Shown one piece after another: positions 1 to 11,595 of a stretch of DNA of 64,000 bases (the first letter of the stretch is position 1; every line of letters begins with the position of its first letter). Under the pieces are notes generated by a model, which had not been told where the DNA came from, ran no database searches, and worked only from the letters and a program-made list of their open reading frames with translations. This DNA comes from Methylococcus mesophilus (GTDB lineage Bacteria > Pseudomonadota > Gammaproteobacteria > Methylococcales > Methylococcaceae): the NCBI RefSeq assembly GCF_026247885.1, contig NZ_CP110921.1:744001-808000 (forward strand), written 5' to 3'. Made by a program: the position numbers and the translations under genes.

Positions 1-373
1 GGGAAATCATTGCGTCACGGGCGTCAAATTAACAGATGCTTGTTACTCTTGAACGATAGCCGGGTTACCGTTTCATTGCGTTTTCCCGCAACCAGCGACT
101 GGCGACTGACTGTACGCACCGTACTCTTGAGAGCATCGGGATGCACATGCTTCGATGTCAATGGCGACACCAGCGCCTCCTCCACGTAACTGGAGTCATA
201 TTTGAATAAGCCAAGACAGGTTACGTTGATAATATTCCAAGATCATTCAGATAACCCTTCGTAATTAACCAATACCTGGACATTAAACCAGTTCTTTTGA
301 GATCAAACTCTAACCTGTAAAGTAGACGAAGGCGAGGCTACGAACGATCCGAAAACCTCGCCTTTTATATGCA
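1..373. other. Intergenic stretch with a short open minus-strand frame and a hairpin
   Basis: No convincing gene was found. The minus strand is open for about 70 codons from roughly 240 down to a TGA at 24-26, with residues such as YDSSYVEEALVSPLTSKH near the middle and LLI at the end. It has no good start codon or Shine-Dalgarno and matches no family I know. It could be the worn 3' end of a gene or chance. The right end holds the hairpin listed separately. Confidence 0.3.
329..366 (-). terminator. Hairpin downstream of the small secreted protein gene
   Basis: AAGGCGAGG and CCTCGCCTT form a perfect 9-bp stem around an 18-20 base loop, eight bases past the stop of the minus-strand gene at 374-1015. 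The T-run follows the stem on the plus strand (TTTTATAT), and on the minus strand the downstream side is not T-rich. It is terminator-like by position but not a textbook terminator for that gene. Confidence 0.45.
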
Positions 374-1015
374 TCAATACTGGAATTCCCCTTGTAAAAT
401 AGGCGCGGAATCTACCGATACGGCGGCGACATCTCCGCCATTTACCACTGGCACGACCTTGGCGGCGCTGGTTCCTTCCGTGCATCTGCCAATCTTGGCC
501 GTCACTTTTCCCGAACCGCCGGGCTGGAGTGGAACGTTCACCGTCCCGGACGCGGTGCCCGTCGAAGTATTACCTCCGGCACTCGCGCTGGAACCGGACC
601 TATAGGATACGTCTTCGTCCCTATAGGACACGTCTACGGCGTAGCTCGCGTACTGTAGTCTCGTGCCGTCCGGCTGGTCCTTCCAGGAAATCGCGCTGAT
701 CGGGAGAGTGCAGGAAAATTTTCTCCCAACAGTTGACATTGTCAGCACGACGGAAGCACTCGTCGCCGCCATCTGGTCGGCCAATACCCGGCCGTCAAGC
801 GGTAGCGTCACCGTGGCAACGAACGTGCTGGACGCGGTTACTCTCCTGCCGGTCTTGGAGTTCGTGAAGGTGGACGTAGCGCTCCCCGTCCCCACCTCAC
901 CCGTGAGGTCTGCGGTAAGTAATCTCGTTTGAGTCGCGGCAAGCGCGGATTCGCCCGCCATGAGCGCCAAAGCCATGGAAAATACGATCGCTTTGGAAGC
1001 AGATTTGGTGTTCAT
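374..1015 (-). CDS. Hypothetical secreted beta-rich protein, 213 aa
   Basis: No family recognised. Residues 1-26 form a clear Sec signal peptide (charged MNTKSASK, hydrophobic core, cleavage near ALA-ATQ), so the mature protein is exported. The rest is rich in Ser, Thr, Val and Gly with alternating polar and hydrophobic residues, which suggests an all-beta fold. The two cysteines of the mature part (in KFSCTL and GRCTEG) could form a disulfide. The ATG is well supported by an AGGAG seven to eight bases upstream. It stands alone, divergent from the RNase gene. Confidence 0.6.
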   Translation of the reverse strand: MNTKSASKAIVFSMALALMAGESALAATQTRLLTADLTGEVGTGSATSTFTNSKTGRRVTASSTFVATVTLPLDGRVLADQMAATSASVVLTMSTVGRKFSCTLPISAISWKDQPDGTRLQYASYAVDVSYRDEDVSYRSGSSASAGGNTSTGTASGTVNVPLQPGGSGKVTAKIGRCTEGTSAAKVVPVVNGGDVAAVSVDSAPILQGEFQY

Positions 1016-1255
1016 ACAATATCTCCTTTTTTCGGTAAAATCGGATCAATTTTCAAACACGTCTTCTGGAAAGGGATTTCACTTGAGCGGAGCAAACCCT
1101 CGATATTCAGGCTAGTTTACAATCGGCACATGTCAAGGGAGGCAATTGAAGGCGGCAGACATTCTTTCCCGGACCGCCGGCGCCACTGCAGGGTTTATCG
1201 CCTTAAGAACCGGTCTAGAAAAAATTCAGGCGCATTTAGCTTGCTCAAACCTCCA

Positions 1256-2260
1256 ATGATCTGCAGGTTCTGGTTCACCTTCGTCCTGTCCGTCGGACTT
1301 GCACACGCCGCTCGGCCCGCAACCGCTCAAGCCGCATTCATTGCTGACCGCAGTTGCCCTGCCTACGTCTCGAAGAACAAGCAGACCAACCCGGATGGCG
1401 CCCGCATCGCTGCGGGACAAGCTTATCCGGTGATCGAAGCCAACAGGCCGGATGGCGCCGACTGGTACAGGCTCCGACTGCCAGCGGCCAACCCGCCCGA
1501 GCGCTGGGTCAGCCGGGACTGCGGCCGGCTGGCGCCGGACGCGGCTGCCGAACCGGCCGGAAAGCGATGCGATCTTGCGGGACAAGCTGATGCTTACGTG
1601 CTGGCGCTGAGCTGGCAGCCGGCCTTCTGCCAGCTCAATCCCGACAAGCCGGAATGCCGCGTTGCCGATCCGGCGGGCTACCCCGCCCGCAATTTCAGCC
1701 TGCACGGGCTGTGGCCGAACAACGCGAACTGCGGGACGGACTACGGCTTTTGCGGGGAGGTGAAGCAGCCCAGACGCGACTTCTGCGACTATCCCCCCGT
1801 CGCCCTCGGACCCGCCGGGAAGGCCGCTCTGGCCGAGGTCATGCCCGGATCCGCATCCTGCCTGGAACGCCACGAATGGCATAAGCACGGCACCTGCCAG
1901 ACCGTATGGTCGAGCGATGTCTATTTCGCCCTGGCCGCCGACCTGACCCGACAGTTCAACGGCTCCGGGATTGCCGAGTTTGCCGCGGCCGGTATCGGAC
2001 GAACGGTGCGCACGGAAGATTTTCTCGCTAGACTGGATGCAGTCTTGGGCACGGGCACCCGCGACCGGATTTGGCTGAACTGTGAGCGCGGAATGCTGAT
2101 CGAGGTACGCGTAAACCTGCCTCCCGAAATTGAACCCGGCGCCGGACTCGGATCCCTGCTTCCGCTCGCCGGCAAACGCGGCGGGTCGAGCTGCGGAAAC
2201 AGCTTCCGGCTGGACCCGATGGGACGCCAGCCCCTATCCAGAATCGAAACAGGAGGCTGA
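1256..2260 (+). CDS. Secreted RNase T2-family ribonuclease with an N-terminal SH3-like domain
   Basis: RNase T2 enzymes cleave single-stranded RNA through a 2',3'-cyclic phosphate and act outside the cytoplasm. Both catalytic signatures are present: CAS-1 as LHGLWPN (about residues 149-155) and CAS-2 as HEWHKHGTC (about 206-214). A signal peptide ends near AHAARPATAQA. Before the catalytic domain, residues about 35-90 (CPAYVSKN to WVSRDCG) look like a bacterial SH3 domain. The ATG at MICRFWF places the signal peptide at the N-terminus; the open frame extends further upstream but lacks plausible protein sequence there. The next gene starts one base after the stop. Confidence 0.85.
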   Translation: MICRFWFTFVLSVGLAHAARPATAQAAFIADRSCPAYVSKNKQTNPDGARIAAGQAYPVIEANRPDGADWYRLRLPAANPPERWVSRDCGRLAPDAAAEPAGKRCDLAGQADAYVLALSWQPAFCQLNPDKPECRVADPAGYPARNFSLHGLWPNNANCGTDYGFCGEVKQPRRDFCDYPPVALGPAGKAALAEVMPGSASCLERHEWHKHGTCQTVWSSDVYFALAADLTRQFNGSGIAEFAAAGIGRTVRTEDFLARLDAVLGTGTRDRIWLNCERGMLIEVRVNLPPEIEPGAGLGSLLPLAGKRGGSSCGNSFRLDPMGRQPLSRIETGG

Positions 2261-2261
2261 C

Positions 2262-2636
2262 ATGATGCGTCTGGTCGTTGCGATGTTCGGCATGCTCATC
2301 GCCTCGTTCGGGGCTTTCGGGCTGATCAGGCCGGCGGATTTCGTCGGGCTCGCCCGGAATTTCTGGGCGACGCCGAAAGGCGTGCATTATGCCGCCGTGC
2401 TGCGCCTGGCACTCGGCATCGCCCTGCTCCTGGCTGCCGCCGATTCGGCCTACCCCCGCACGCTCGCCGCGCTCGGCTATCTGTCCCTGGCCGGTGCCGC
2501 GATCATCGCCTTCCTCGGCCACGCCCGGCTCGCGAAGGTCGTCGAATGGTGGGCCCAACAGCCGGAGACCGTCATCCGCCTCTGGGGGCTCATCGCCCTC
2601 GCCTTCGGAGTCTTTCTCGTTTCTGCAATACGCTGA
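2262..2636 (+). CDS. Small integral membrane protein, 124 aa
   Basis: No family recognised with confidence. About four hydrophobic segments cover most of the chain (MRLVVAMFGMLIASFGAFGL, a second from AAVLRLALGIALLL, a third from LGYLSLAGAAIIAFLG, a last from WGLIALAFGVFLV). The start is fixed by an AGGAGG six bases upstream, which lies inside the end of the RNase gene, so the two are probably translated together. Whether it helps RNase export or handling is unknown. Confidence 0.7.
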   Translation: MMRLVVAMFGMLIASFGAFGLIRPADFVGLARNFWATPKGVHYAAVLRLALGIALLLAAADSAYPRTLAALGYLSLAGAAIIAFLGHARLAKVVEWWAQQPETVIRLWGLIALAFGVFLVSAIR

Positions 2637-2722
2637 CGACTCCGATCCGGCTACTATAGCGGCGACGCGGAGCCCAGGGCGCGCTCGATCCCTACGACCA
2701 TCATTCACCAAGGAGTCCACGA

Positions 2723-3232
2723 ATGGCAGAACTGATCTCGATCGTCTACCCCGACGAATTCCGCGCGGCCGAAGTGATGGCCACGCTCAAGCGCCTACAG
2801 CGCGGCTACCTGGTCGATCTGGAAGACGCATGCGTCGTGGTACGCGACAAGGAATCGGGCAAGATCAAACTCCATCAGTCGGTGGACCTCACCACCATCG
2901 GCGCCACTTCCGGCGCGCTTTGGGGCGCGCTGATCGGCCTCATTTTCCTCTCGCCGCTGGCGGGCATGGCGGTCGGCGCCGCCGCGGGCGCGATCGGCGG
3001 TTCGTTGAGCGATTACGGCATCGATGACGGATTCATCAAGAACCTCAGCGAGAAGATGCGGCCCGGCACCTCCGCCATCTTCATGGCGCTCCGCAACATC
3101 ACGCGGGACAAAGTCGAACCCGAACTGGCCCGGTTCGGGGGCGAGATTCTCTATACCAGCCTGCCCAAGGAAAGCGAGGAAGCGCTGCAGCAACTCCTCG
3201 CCGAACACCGCTCGGCCAATCTGTCCGCCTGA
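2723..3232 (+). CDS. DUF1269-type membrane protein, 169 aa
   Basis: The whole chain resembles the DUF1269 family of small membrane proteins of unknown role. An alpha/beta N-terminal part (LISIVYPDEFRAAEVM) is followed by a Gly/Ala-rich hydrophobic hairpin at about residues 60-95 (ALWGALIGLIFLSPLAGM, then VGAAAGAIGGSLSDYG) and an acidic C-terminal domain with the usual LSEKMRPGTSAIF motif. AAGGAG lies about nine bases before the ATG. It sits 86 bases after the previous gene on the same strand. The family is often linked with stress conditions, but nothing here shows that. Confidence 0.8.
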   Translation: MAELISIVYPDEFRAAEVMATLKRLQRGYLVDLEDACVVVRDKESGKIKLHQSVDLTTIGATSGALWGALIGLIFLSPLAGMAVGAAAGAIGGSLSDYGIDDGFIKNLSEKMRPGTSAIFMALRNITRDKVEPELARFGGEILYTSLPKESEEALQQLLAEHRSANLSA

Positions 3233-3304
3233 GCCCCGGCGGCGGACGGCCGCAGCTGCGGCCCCGCCCGCCTTTCCCGTTCATCCCGCAATTTTCGACC
3301 CGCC

Positions 3305-3781
3305 GTGCTGAAGCAGCTTTTCCTATCCGTCCTCGCCGTCCTGGTTCTGTTCGAGGAATGGCTCTGGGATCTCCTGACCGTTCTCGGCCAAGGGCTCTCC
3401 CGCCTGCTGCAATTGGAGCGCTTCGACGTCTGGCTTTCGCAGGCTTCTCCGAAGCAGGCGCTGACGGCCTTCGCCATCCCTCTGGCCGTGGTCGCGCCGC
3501 TCAACGTCGGCGCGGTGATCCTCATGGTTCACGGCGCGATGACCGCCGGCATCCTGGTGGAAATTGCCGCCAAACTGCTCGGAACGCTGCTGATCGCACG
3601 GGTCTTCAGGCTGACGCGACCAGCTCTTATGTCGTTCTCCTGGTTCGCCCGGCTATACGAATCCATCATGCGGCTGCTGCGTTGGGCGCACGCGCTGGTC
3701 CAGGAATCGCAGCTCTACCGCTCGGCGCTTGCCTTCAAGAAAGCCATGAAGCGCTACAGTCGGAAGGTGCTGGAAGGCTGA
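3305..3781 (+). CDS. Hypothetical membrane protein, 158 aa
   Basis: No family recognised. It starts at GTG (MLKQLFLSVLAVLVLFEEWL) with a hydrophobic first helix, a second membrane region at about residues 55-100 (ALTAFAIPLAVVAPLNVGAV and the stretch after it), and a basic C-terminal helix ending KKAMKRYSRKVLEG. It is arranged with the neighbouring plus-strand membrane-protein genes and may share their transcript. The GTG is the first start in the frame after the previous stop; no strong Shine-Dalgarno is seen. Confidence 0.6.
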   Translation: MLKQLFLSVLAVLVLFEEWLWDLLTVLGQGLSRLLQLERFDVWLSQASPKQALTAFAIPLAVVAPLNVGAVILMVHGAMTAGILVEIAAKLLGTLLIARVFRLTRPALMSFSWFARLYESIMRLLRWAHALVQESQLYRSALAFKKAMKRYSRKVLEG

Positions 3782-3974
3782 CAAAACGCCGATACCCCCG
3801 TTGCGGCGGTTTCAACGACCGGGAACGAATCGAGGATATCGCCGTCGGCACATTTCCGGCTAAACTGCATTTGCGCCCATTCGGCAAGCGGCTCATCCAA
3901 CAAGGAAAGTTCGGATATTTCAGCCGGGCCGCACAACCCAGCCCGGCATTTCCCGCCAATCGGAGGATTCGGCA

Positions 3975-5231
3975 ATGCTGAAGACCATCGACATCCTGCT
4001 AGGGATTTCCGTCGTTATGCTCATCGCCAGCATGGCGGTGACCGTGCTGACGCAGCTCATCTCCGATTTAGCAAACACGCGGGGGAAGCATCTCTCACGC
4101 GGGCTGGCCGACCTGCTGCGGCAAATCGATCCCAGCCTGAGCCGCGAGATGGCGGAGCAGGTATCCCGCGCCGTGCTGACCCACCCCATGATCAGCCGCG
4201 CGGGACAGAGGCTGGGCGCCACCATACATCGCGAGGAACTCACCAAGCTGCTGCTGGACATAGCGAGCGGCCAGACGCCGAGGGACGACAGGAATCGCTT
4301 GTCCGACTCCGCCAGGCAGATTCTCGTCAAGACGCTGGAAAGGAACGGCATCGAGGACCCCGCCGCCACGCTCGAAAACGTCCGCGCCTATGCCCTGCAG
4401 CTCGAACTGAGCCGTCCCGAGCTCGCGACCAACGTGCGCCACAACATGGCGCTGCTGCAAGAGGCCAACAGCCGCCTGGTGGCCAAGATCAACGGCTGGT
4501 TCGACCAGACCATCGACCGGGTTTCCGAACGTTTTACCGCCAGTACGCGGCTGATTACGGTAGCCTGTTCGATCGTCGTGGTCTCCGCGATTCAGCTCGA
4601 CACCATCGACATCATCAACCGGCTGTCCGTCGACGAAGGACTCAGGAACGCCTTGGTCCAAAAGGCTTTGGAGCTGGACCAGCGTCCGCGCGACGCCGGT
4701 AAACCGGGCGAGGCCGCCAGGCCAAAGACCCCGGCTCAGCCGCCCGGCAACACCGTTCCCGCCCCGAATCCGCACACAAAAGGACCCGATGGCACAACTG
4801 CCGTTGCGGCCCGGACAGAGGAGCCCAAAGGCAAACCCTCGGTCGCTCCGACCGCGCCGGCAGGCATGGCGGCACAGCCGTCCTCAGTTATCTCCCAGGT
4901 CGCCATGGCCACTCCGGTCGGCGTCAGAACCGACCTGGCGTATCTGCAAGATCTCGGCCTCATCAACGTCCTGGGCAGCAGCAAGGGATGGCTGGGACGA
5001 TGGCGCGAGGTCAATCCGATCGGCATGATTCTCTCGGTGTTTCTCCTCAGCCTCGGGGCGCCTTTCTGGTACGCTGCGCTGCAGAACCTGCTCAAGCTTC
5101 GCGGCGTCCTGGCGGTGAAGGATGACGAACAGCGGCGCGAGCGGCAGAGCCCTCAGACGTCTGCAGACCAGTCCGCCGGGAGTACGCCGGCCGTACCGCC
5201 ACTCACCGGCGAGCGCGGCATACTGGGATAG
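3975..5231 (+). CDS. Hypothetical membrane protein with a long Pro-rich linker, 418 aa
   Basis: No family recognised. It has an N-terminal membrane helix (ILLGISVVMLIASMAVTVL), a charged helical part (residues about 25-190), a second membrane helix near 195-215 (TRLITVACSIVVVSAIQL), then about 110 residues rich in Pro, Ala and Lys. A last hydrophobic segment lies near residue 350 (PIGMILSVFLLSLGAPFWYA), followed by a polar tail. This layout suggests a membrane anchor with a flexible periplasmic or cytoplasmic linker. The stop lies 11 bases before the amidase gene, so the two are likely co-expressed and may act together at the envelope. Confidence 0.65.
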   Translation: MLKTIDILLGISVVMLIASMAVTVLTQLISDLANTRGKHLSRGLADLLRQIDPSLSREMAEQVSRAVLTHPMISRAGQRLGATIHREELTKLLLDIASGQTPRDDRNRLSDSARQILVKTLERNGIEDPAATLENVRAYALQLELSRPELATNVRHNMALLQEANSRLVAKINGWFDQTIDRVSERFTASTRLITVACSIVVVSAIQLDTIDIINRLSVDEGLRNALVQKALELDQRPRDAGKPGEAARPKTPAQPPGNTVPAPNPHTKGPDGTTAVAARTEEPKGKPSVAPTAPAGMAAQPSSVISQVAMATPVGVRTDLAYLQDLGLINVLGSSKGWLGRWREVNPIGMILSVFLLSLGAPFWYAALQNLLKLRGVLAVKDDEQRRERQSPQTSADQSAGSTPAVPPLTGERGILG

Positions 5232-5242
5232 GAGAGCCTGCC

Positions 5243-7066
5243 ATGCTCAAACAATGGATCGGCTGCCCGCCGGACAACTTCACCCGAGGCCGGCGCGGCC
5301 AGGAGCCCCAGGCCGTCGTCATCCACGCCTACCCCAGCCTGGAAGCCGCCGACGCCCTATTCGCCAACCCCAAGTCCAGCGAATCCTGTCACTACGTCGT
5401 GGCCCCCGGCGGCCTGATCCATCAGTACGTGGACGAAGCGGACACGGCCTATCACGCTGGCCTGGTCGTCAACCCGAGTTGGGCGCTGTATCGCCGGGGC
5501 ATCAACCCCAACCTGATGACGATAGGCGTCGCCGCCGCCGTCGGGCCGGGCGAAAACTGGTCAGAGGAGATGTACGGCGCCACTGCGGAACTGATACGGG
5601 AGATAGCCGCGTACTGGGGTTTCCCGGCGGACGCGGAGCACGTCGTGCTGCACGCGGAGATACGGGCTTCGCGCGACTGCACCGGCCACGGATTCGACCG
5701 CGCCGAACTGCTGAAACGGGTCGCCTCCCAGCCCGCCCCGGCCCGGCCGGCGCCCGGTTCGACTCCGCCCACTACAAATTTGGAGCAGAGCTTCGTGCGG
5801 CTCCTCGGAGCCGCAAATCTCCGCGAAGGCGCGCCGAACACCCGCGCCCGCATCCTTCGCACCCTGCCGCCAGGCACCGACGTGGCGGTCACGGGCTTCA
5901 CCGACCGCGGCGAACGGATCGAAGGGAACGCCGTCTGGTACGAAACGCAGGAAAACGCCTTTCTCTGGGCGGGCGCCACCGACACCCCGCAGCCACTGGC
6001 GCCGGCTCCACGGCCGGCGCCGGCCGCACCGCCGTCGCCGCTGCCGGAATCAGGCATCGAGTGCGGGATTCTCCGGATCGACACCCTGTTCCGAGGGCAA
6101 GGCGGCGCTGCCATCGGCAGCCCCGAGCCGGCGGGCGATGCCGTCGGCGCCATCCAGGATCTGCTGTCGGGCCACGGCCACACCGGCCTGCCCGGCCTCC
6201 TCTCCACCGCCTACGGACGGTTCGGCAGCAAGACCGCAGCAGCACTGCAAAGCTTCCAGACCCATCACGGGCTTCCCGCTTCGGGCGAAGTCGATACTGC
6301 GACCCTGCGGGCTCTGGCAAGAACACCCGCGAGCAAGCCCAGGATTTCCCAAGCCTACCTCAGTCTGGTTCTGGGCTTGCCTTATCGAGGCCTGCACAAG
6401 ATTCTGAGTATCGTCGCGCAGATGGAAGGGGTGGGAAAATTCGGCGCGCTCAATCTCAACACCGACGCCGCCGGTCTGTCCTACGGCATCATCCAATGGG
6501 CCCAGCGTCCGGGCCGTCTGCCGGAATTGCTGCGGGCGTTTTCCGCCGCCGACCGGGAACGTTACATCGAAATCTTCGGCGACGGTAACGCCCGTCTGGC
6601 CGACGGTCTCATCGCTTATACCAGCAGGGCCAACGGCGGTGTAGATGCCCGAACCGGGCTCACTCTCGAACCGGCGTTCGATCTCATCCGTTCGCCCTGG
6701 ACCGGACGCTTCGAAAAGGCCACGCTTCACCTACCCTTTCAACTGGCCCAGGTCCAAACCGCCGCCAACGCCTTCCGCCAGTCTCTCAAGAAGATGCAGG
6801 GCTACGCTCGGAACCTCCGCACGGAACGCGGCGTCGCCTTCATGCTGGATGTCGCCAACCAGTTTGGCGACGGCGGCCTGAAGAAGCTCTACCTGGCGGC
6901 TCAGCGCGAGGACATGTCCGAAATGGACCTTCTGGAAGCCATCGCCGACGAAAGCGTGGAGCGCATGCCGGACAAATTCAAACAAGGTGTCCGGGCCAGA
7001 CGCGACGGCTTTCTCCAAACGGCTCGACTGTCCGACGACGCCGTCGACATGGATAGCATGGGATAA
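5243..7066 (+). CDS. Modular cell-wall hydrolase: amidase_2, SH3-like, PG-binding and chitosanase-like domains
   Basis: The N-terminal 170 residues match zinc N-acetylmuramoyl-L-alanine amidases: VIHAYPS, CHYVVAPGG, AYHAGLVV and a DCTGHGF segment supply the usual His, His and Cys positions. A Pro-rich linker leads to an SH3-like part (about 180-245) and a PG_binding_1 domain (AIQDLLSGHG to VDTATLRALA, about 290-355). The last 230 residues, with YGIIQWAQRPGRLPELL and VANQFGDGGLKKLY, resemble GH46 chitosanase or lysozyme-like domains. It probably cuts peptidoglycan at two bonds. No signal peptide is obvious, so export or release by lysis is open. GGAGAG precedes the ATG. Confidence 0.75.
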   Translation: MLKQWIGCPPDNFTRGRRGQEPQAVVIHAYPSLEAADALFANPKSSESCHYVVAPGGLIHQYVDEADTAYHAGLVVNPSWALYRRGINPNLMTIGVAAAVGPGENWSEEMYGATAELIREIAAYWGFPADAEHVVLHAEIRASRDCTGHGFDRAELLKRVASQPAPARPAPGSTPPTTNLEQSFVRLLGAANLREGAPNTRARILRTLPPGTDVAVTGFTDRGERIEGNAVWYETQENAFLWAGATDTPQPLAPAPRPAPAAPPSPLPESGIECGILRIDTLFRGQGGAAIGSPEPAGDAVGAIQDLLSGHGHTGLPGLLSTAYGRFGSKTAAALQSFQTHHGLPASGEVDTATLRALARTPASKPRISQAYLSLVLGLPYRGLHKILSIVAQMEGVGKFGALNLNTDAAGLSYGIIQWAQRPGRLPELLRAFSAADRERYIEIFGDGNARLADGLIAYTSRANGGVDARTGLTLEPAFDLIRSPWTGRFEKATLHLPFQLAQVQTAANAFRQSLKKMQGYARNLRTERGVAFMLDVANQFGDGGLKKLYLAAQREDMSEMDLLEAIADESVERMPDKFKQGVRARRDGFLQTARLSDDAVDMDSMG

Positions 7067-7281
7067 GTCTAGGGTCCGCCGCTGGGCCTTCGGACGGATT
7101 TCGCTAAGGGGTCGGCTCTTGATCTCGAATCCGCCAAGATAGCGCTCGAACCGGCGGCTTGCACTGCCTGTGATACATAACAGCTGTCGAATGCTGCTTT
7201 GTTTACCTAGAATAAACGTCAAGCATGGACGTCATAAGAAACTCTGATACTAAAATGGATTGGATTCGGTATAATTTATCC

Positions 7282-7426
7282 AACCTCAACGGAACGATGC
7301 GGTGCGGCTTAACCAGTGATGGTTGTTGCGCAGTTTTTGTTCTCCTCCTCCTGGGCGACTCCTAAGGTCGCCTTATCCACCCTCCCTGGCGGGCATAAGA
7401 AAGCCCGCCAGGGGCGGGCTTTTTTA
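7282..7426 (+). ncRNA. Candidate structured small RNA with CCTCC motifs
   Basis: A TATAAT at 7270-7275 is a good -10 box (the -35 is weak). About 145 bases later comes a strong terminator. Between them lie TCTCCTCCTCCTGG at 7341-7353 and the hairpin GGCGAC-TCCTAAG-GTCGCC at 7354-7372, then a second CCTCC before the terminator stem. Exposed anti-Shine-Dalgarno CCUCC loops are a hallmark of several proteobacterial regulatory RNAs. No reading frame here looks coding. The call is inference from sequence layout only. Confidence 0.4.
7397..7426 (+). terminator. Strong bidirectional intrinsic terminator
   Basis: AAAGCCCGCC-AGG-GGCGGGCTTT makes a perfect 10-bp stem with a run of T on the plus side (TTTTTT) and TTTCTT on the minus side. 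It can end plus-strand transcripts coming from the hydrolase gene or the candidate sRNA, and minus-strand transcripts leaving dnaE. Confidence 0.85.
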
Positions 7427-7743
7427 GCGTTTTTTATTATTTTTGTTGTTTCAACGCTATCGCCGAGTTTACCTGCGAAGCGCATCGGTAGTTGCGTTAT
7501 TGTTGTAATTATCAGCTGCCCCGAAGGGCTCTCCTCCTCATTGACGACTCTCTCTGAGGCCCCATCCCTGACGGCTGGGCAAAGTATAGCGGAAAAGTTC
7601 CCAGTGTCCAGATATTTTTACAAATTTGAAACAACCTCTTTCCTGAAGAATTTCACGCTTATAATTCAATACGTTGAGCCAGGACCAGGCATCGAAGAAC
7701 GCCATTTCCCAGTCCGATACCGGGTAATTTTTCCGTCGACACA
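7427..7743. other. Non-coding stretch with a second CTCCTCCTC motif
   Basis: No gene is seen. A short GCCC-CGAA-GGGC hairpin (7518-7529) is followed directly by CTCCTCCTCA (7530-7540), echoing the pyrimidine motif of the candidate sRNA upstream. A T-rich tract lies just after the terminator. The region right of 7600 is A+T-rich and leads to the dnaE stop without an obvious hairpin. Confidence 0.35.
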
Positions 7744-11244
<3,501 letters not shown>

Positions 11245-11299
11245 GGAAGACTGCCGCCAAGTATTTCGATAGGAAAGATTGGTTAAGAAACGCTGCGCG

Positions 11300-11545
11300 A
11301 AGCTTGTTTAGATGTGGGTTTTCGGACCCACGGCCGACATACTTTCTTTTGTGCGGCCAAAAGAAAGTACGCAAAGAAAAGGCCGCCCGACTGCCGCGAA
11401 AGCCCTTGCGCTTCTCGCTTGCCAAGCGGGGTCGACAGAAGGGGCTTCCATGCCCCTCTGTCGACGCGCCGCCTCCTTGCGGCGCCCCTACGGGCTGATC
11501 CGCTCGGCAAGCTGCGATGCTCAGCGCGGCTGAATGGGATTTCAA
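11300..11545. repeat. Hairpin-rich intergenic repeat element
   Basis: The stretch is a chain of near-perfect inverted repeats: ACTTTCTTTTG and CAAAAGAAAGT around TGCGGC (11341-11368), GTCGACAGA and GGGGC paired with GCCCC and CTGTCGAC (11431-11465), and GCGCCGC with GCGGCGC (11466-11485). Elements with an ACTTTCTTTTG...CAAAAGAAAGT core recur between genes in several gammaproteobacteria, as I recall. I see one copy here, so the multicopy status is inference. No credible ORF is present. Confidence 0.55.
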
Positions 11546-11556
11546 GAGCAAGAGCG

Positions 11557-11580
11557 AAAACGGCCCCGCTTCGCGGGGCC
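11557..11580 (-). terminator. Terminator of the rfb operon
   Basis: On the minus strand GGCCCCGC-GA-AGCGGGGCC (a perfect stem with a tight loop) is followed by GTTTT. It lies 15 bases beyond the rfbD stop and is the natural end of the eight-gene minus-strand run. Confidence 0.7.
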
Positions 11581-11595
11581 TACGCTTAGCCGACT

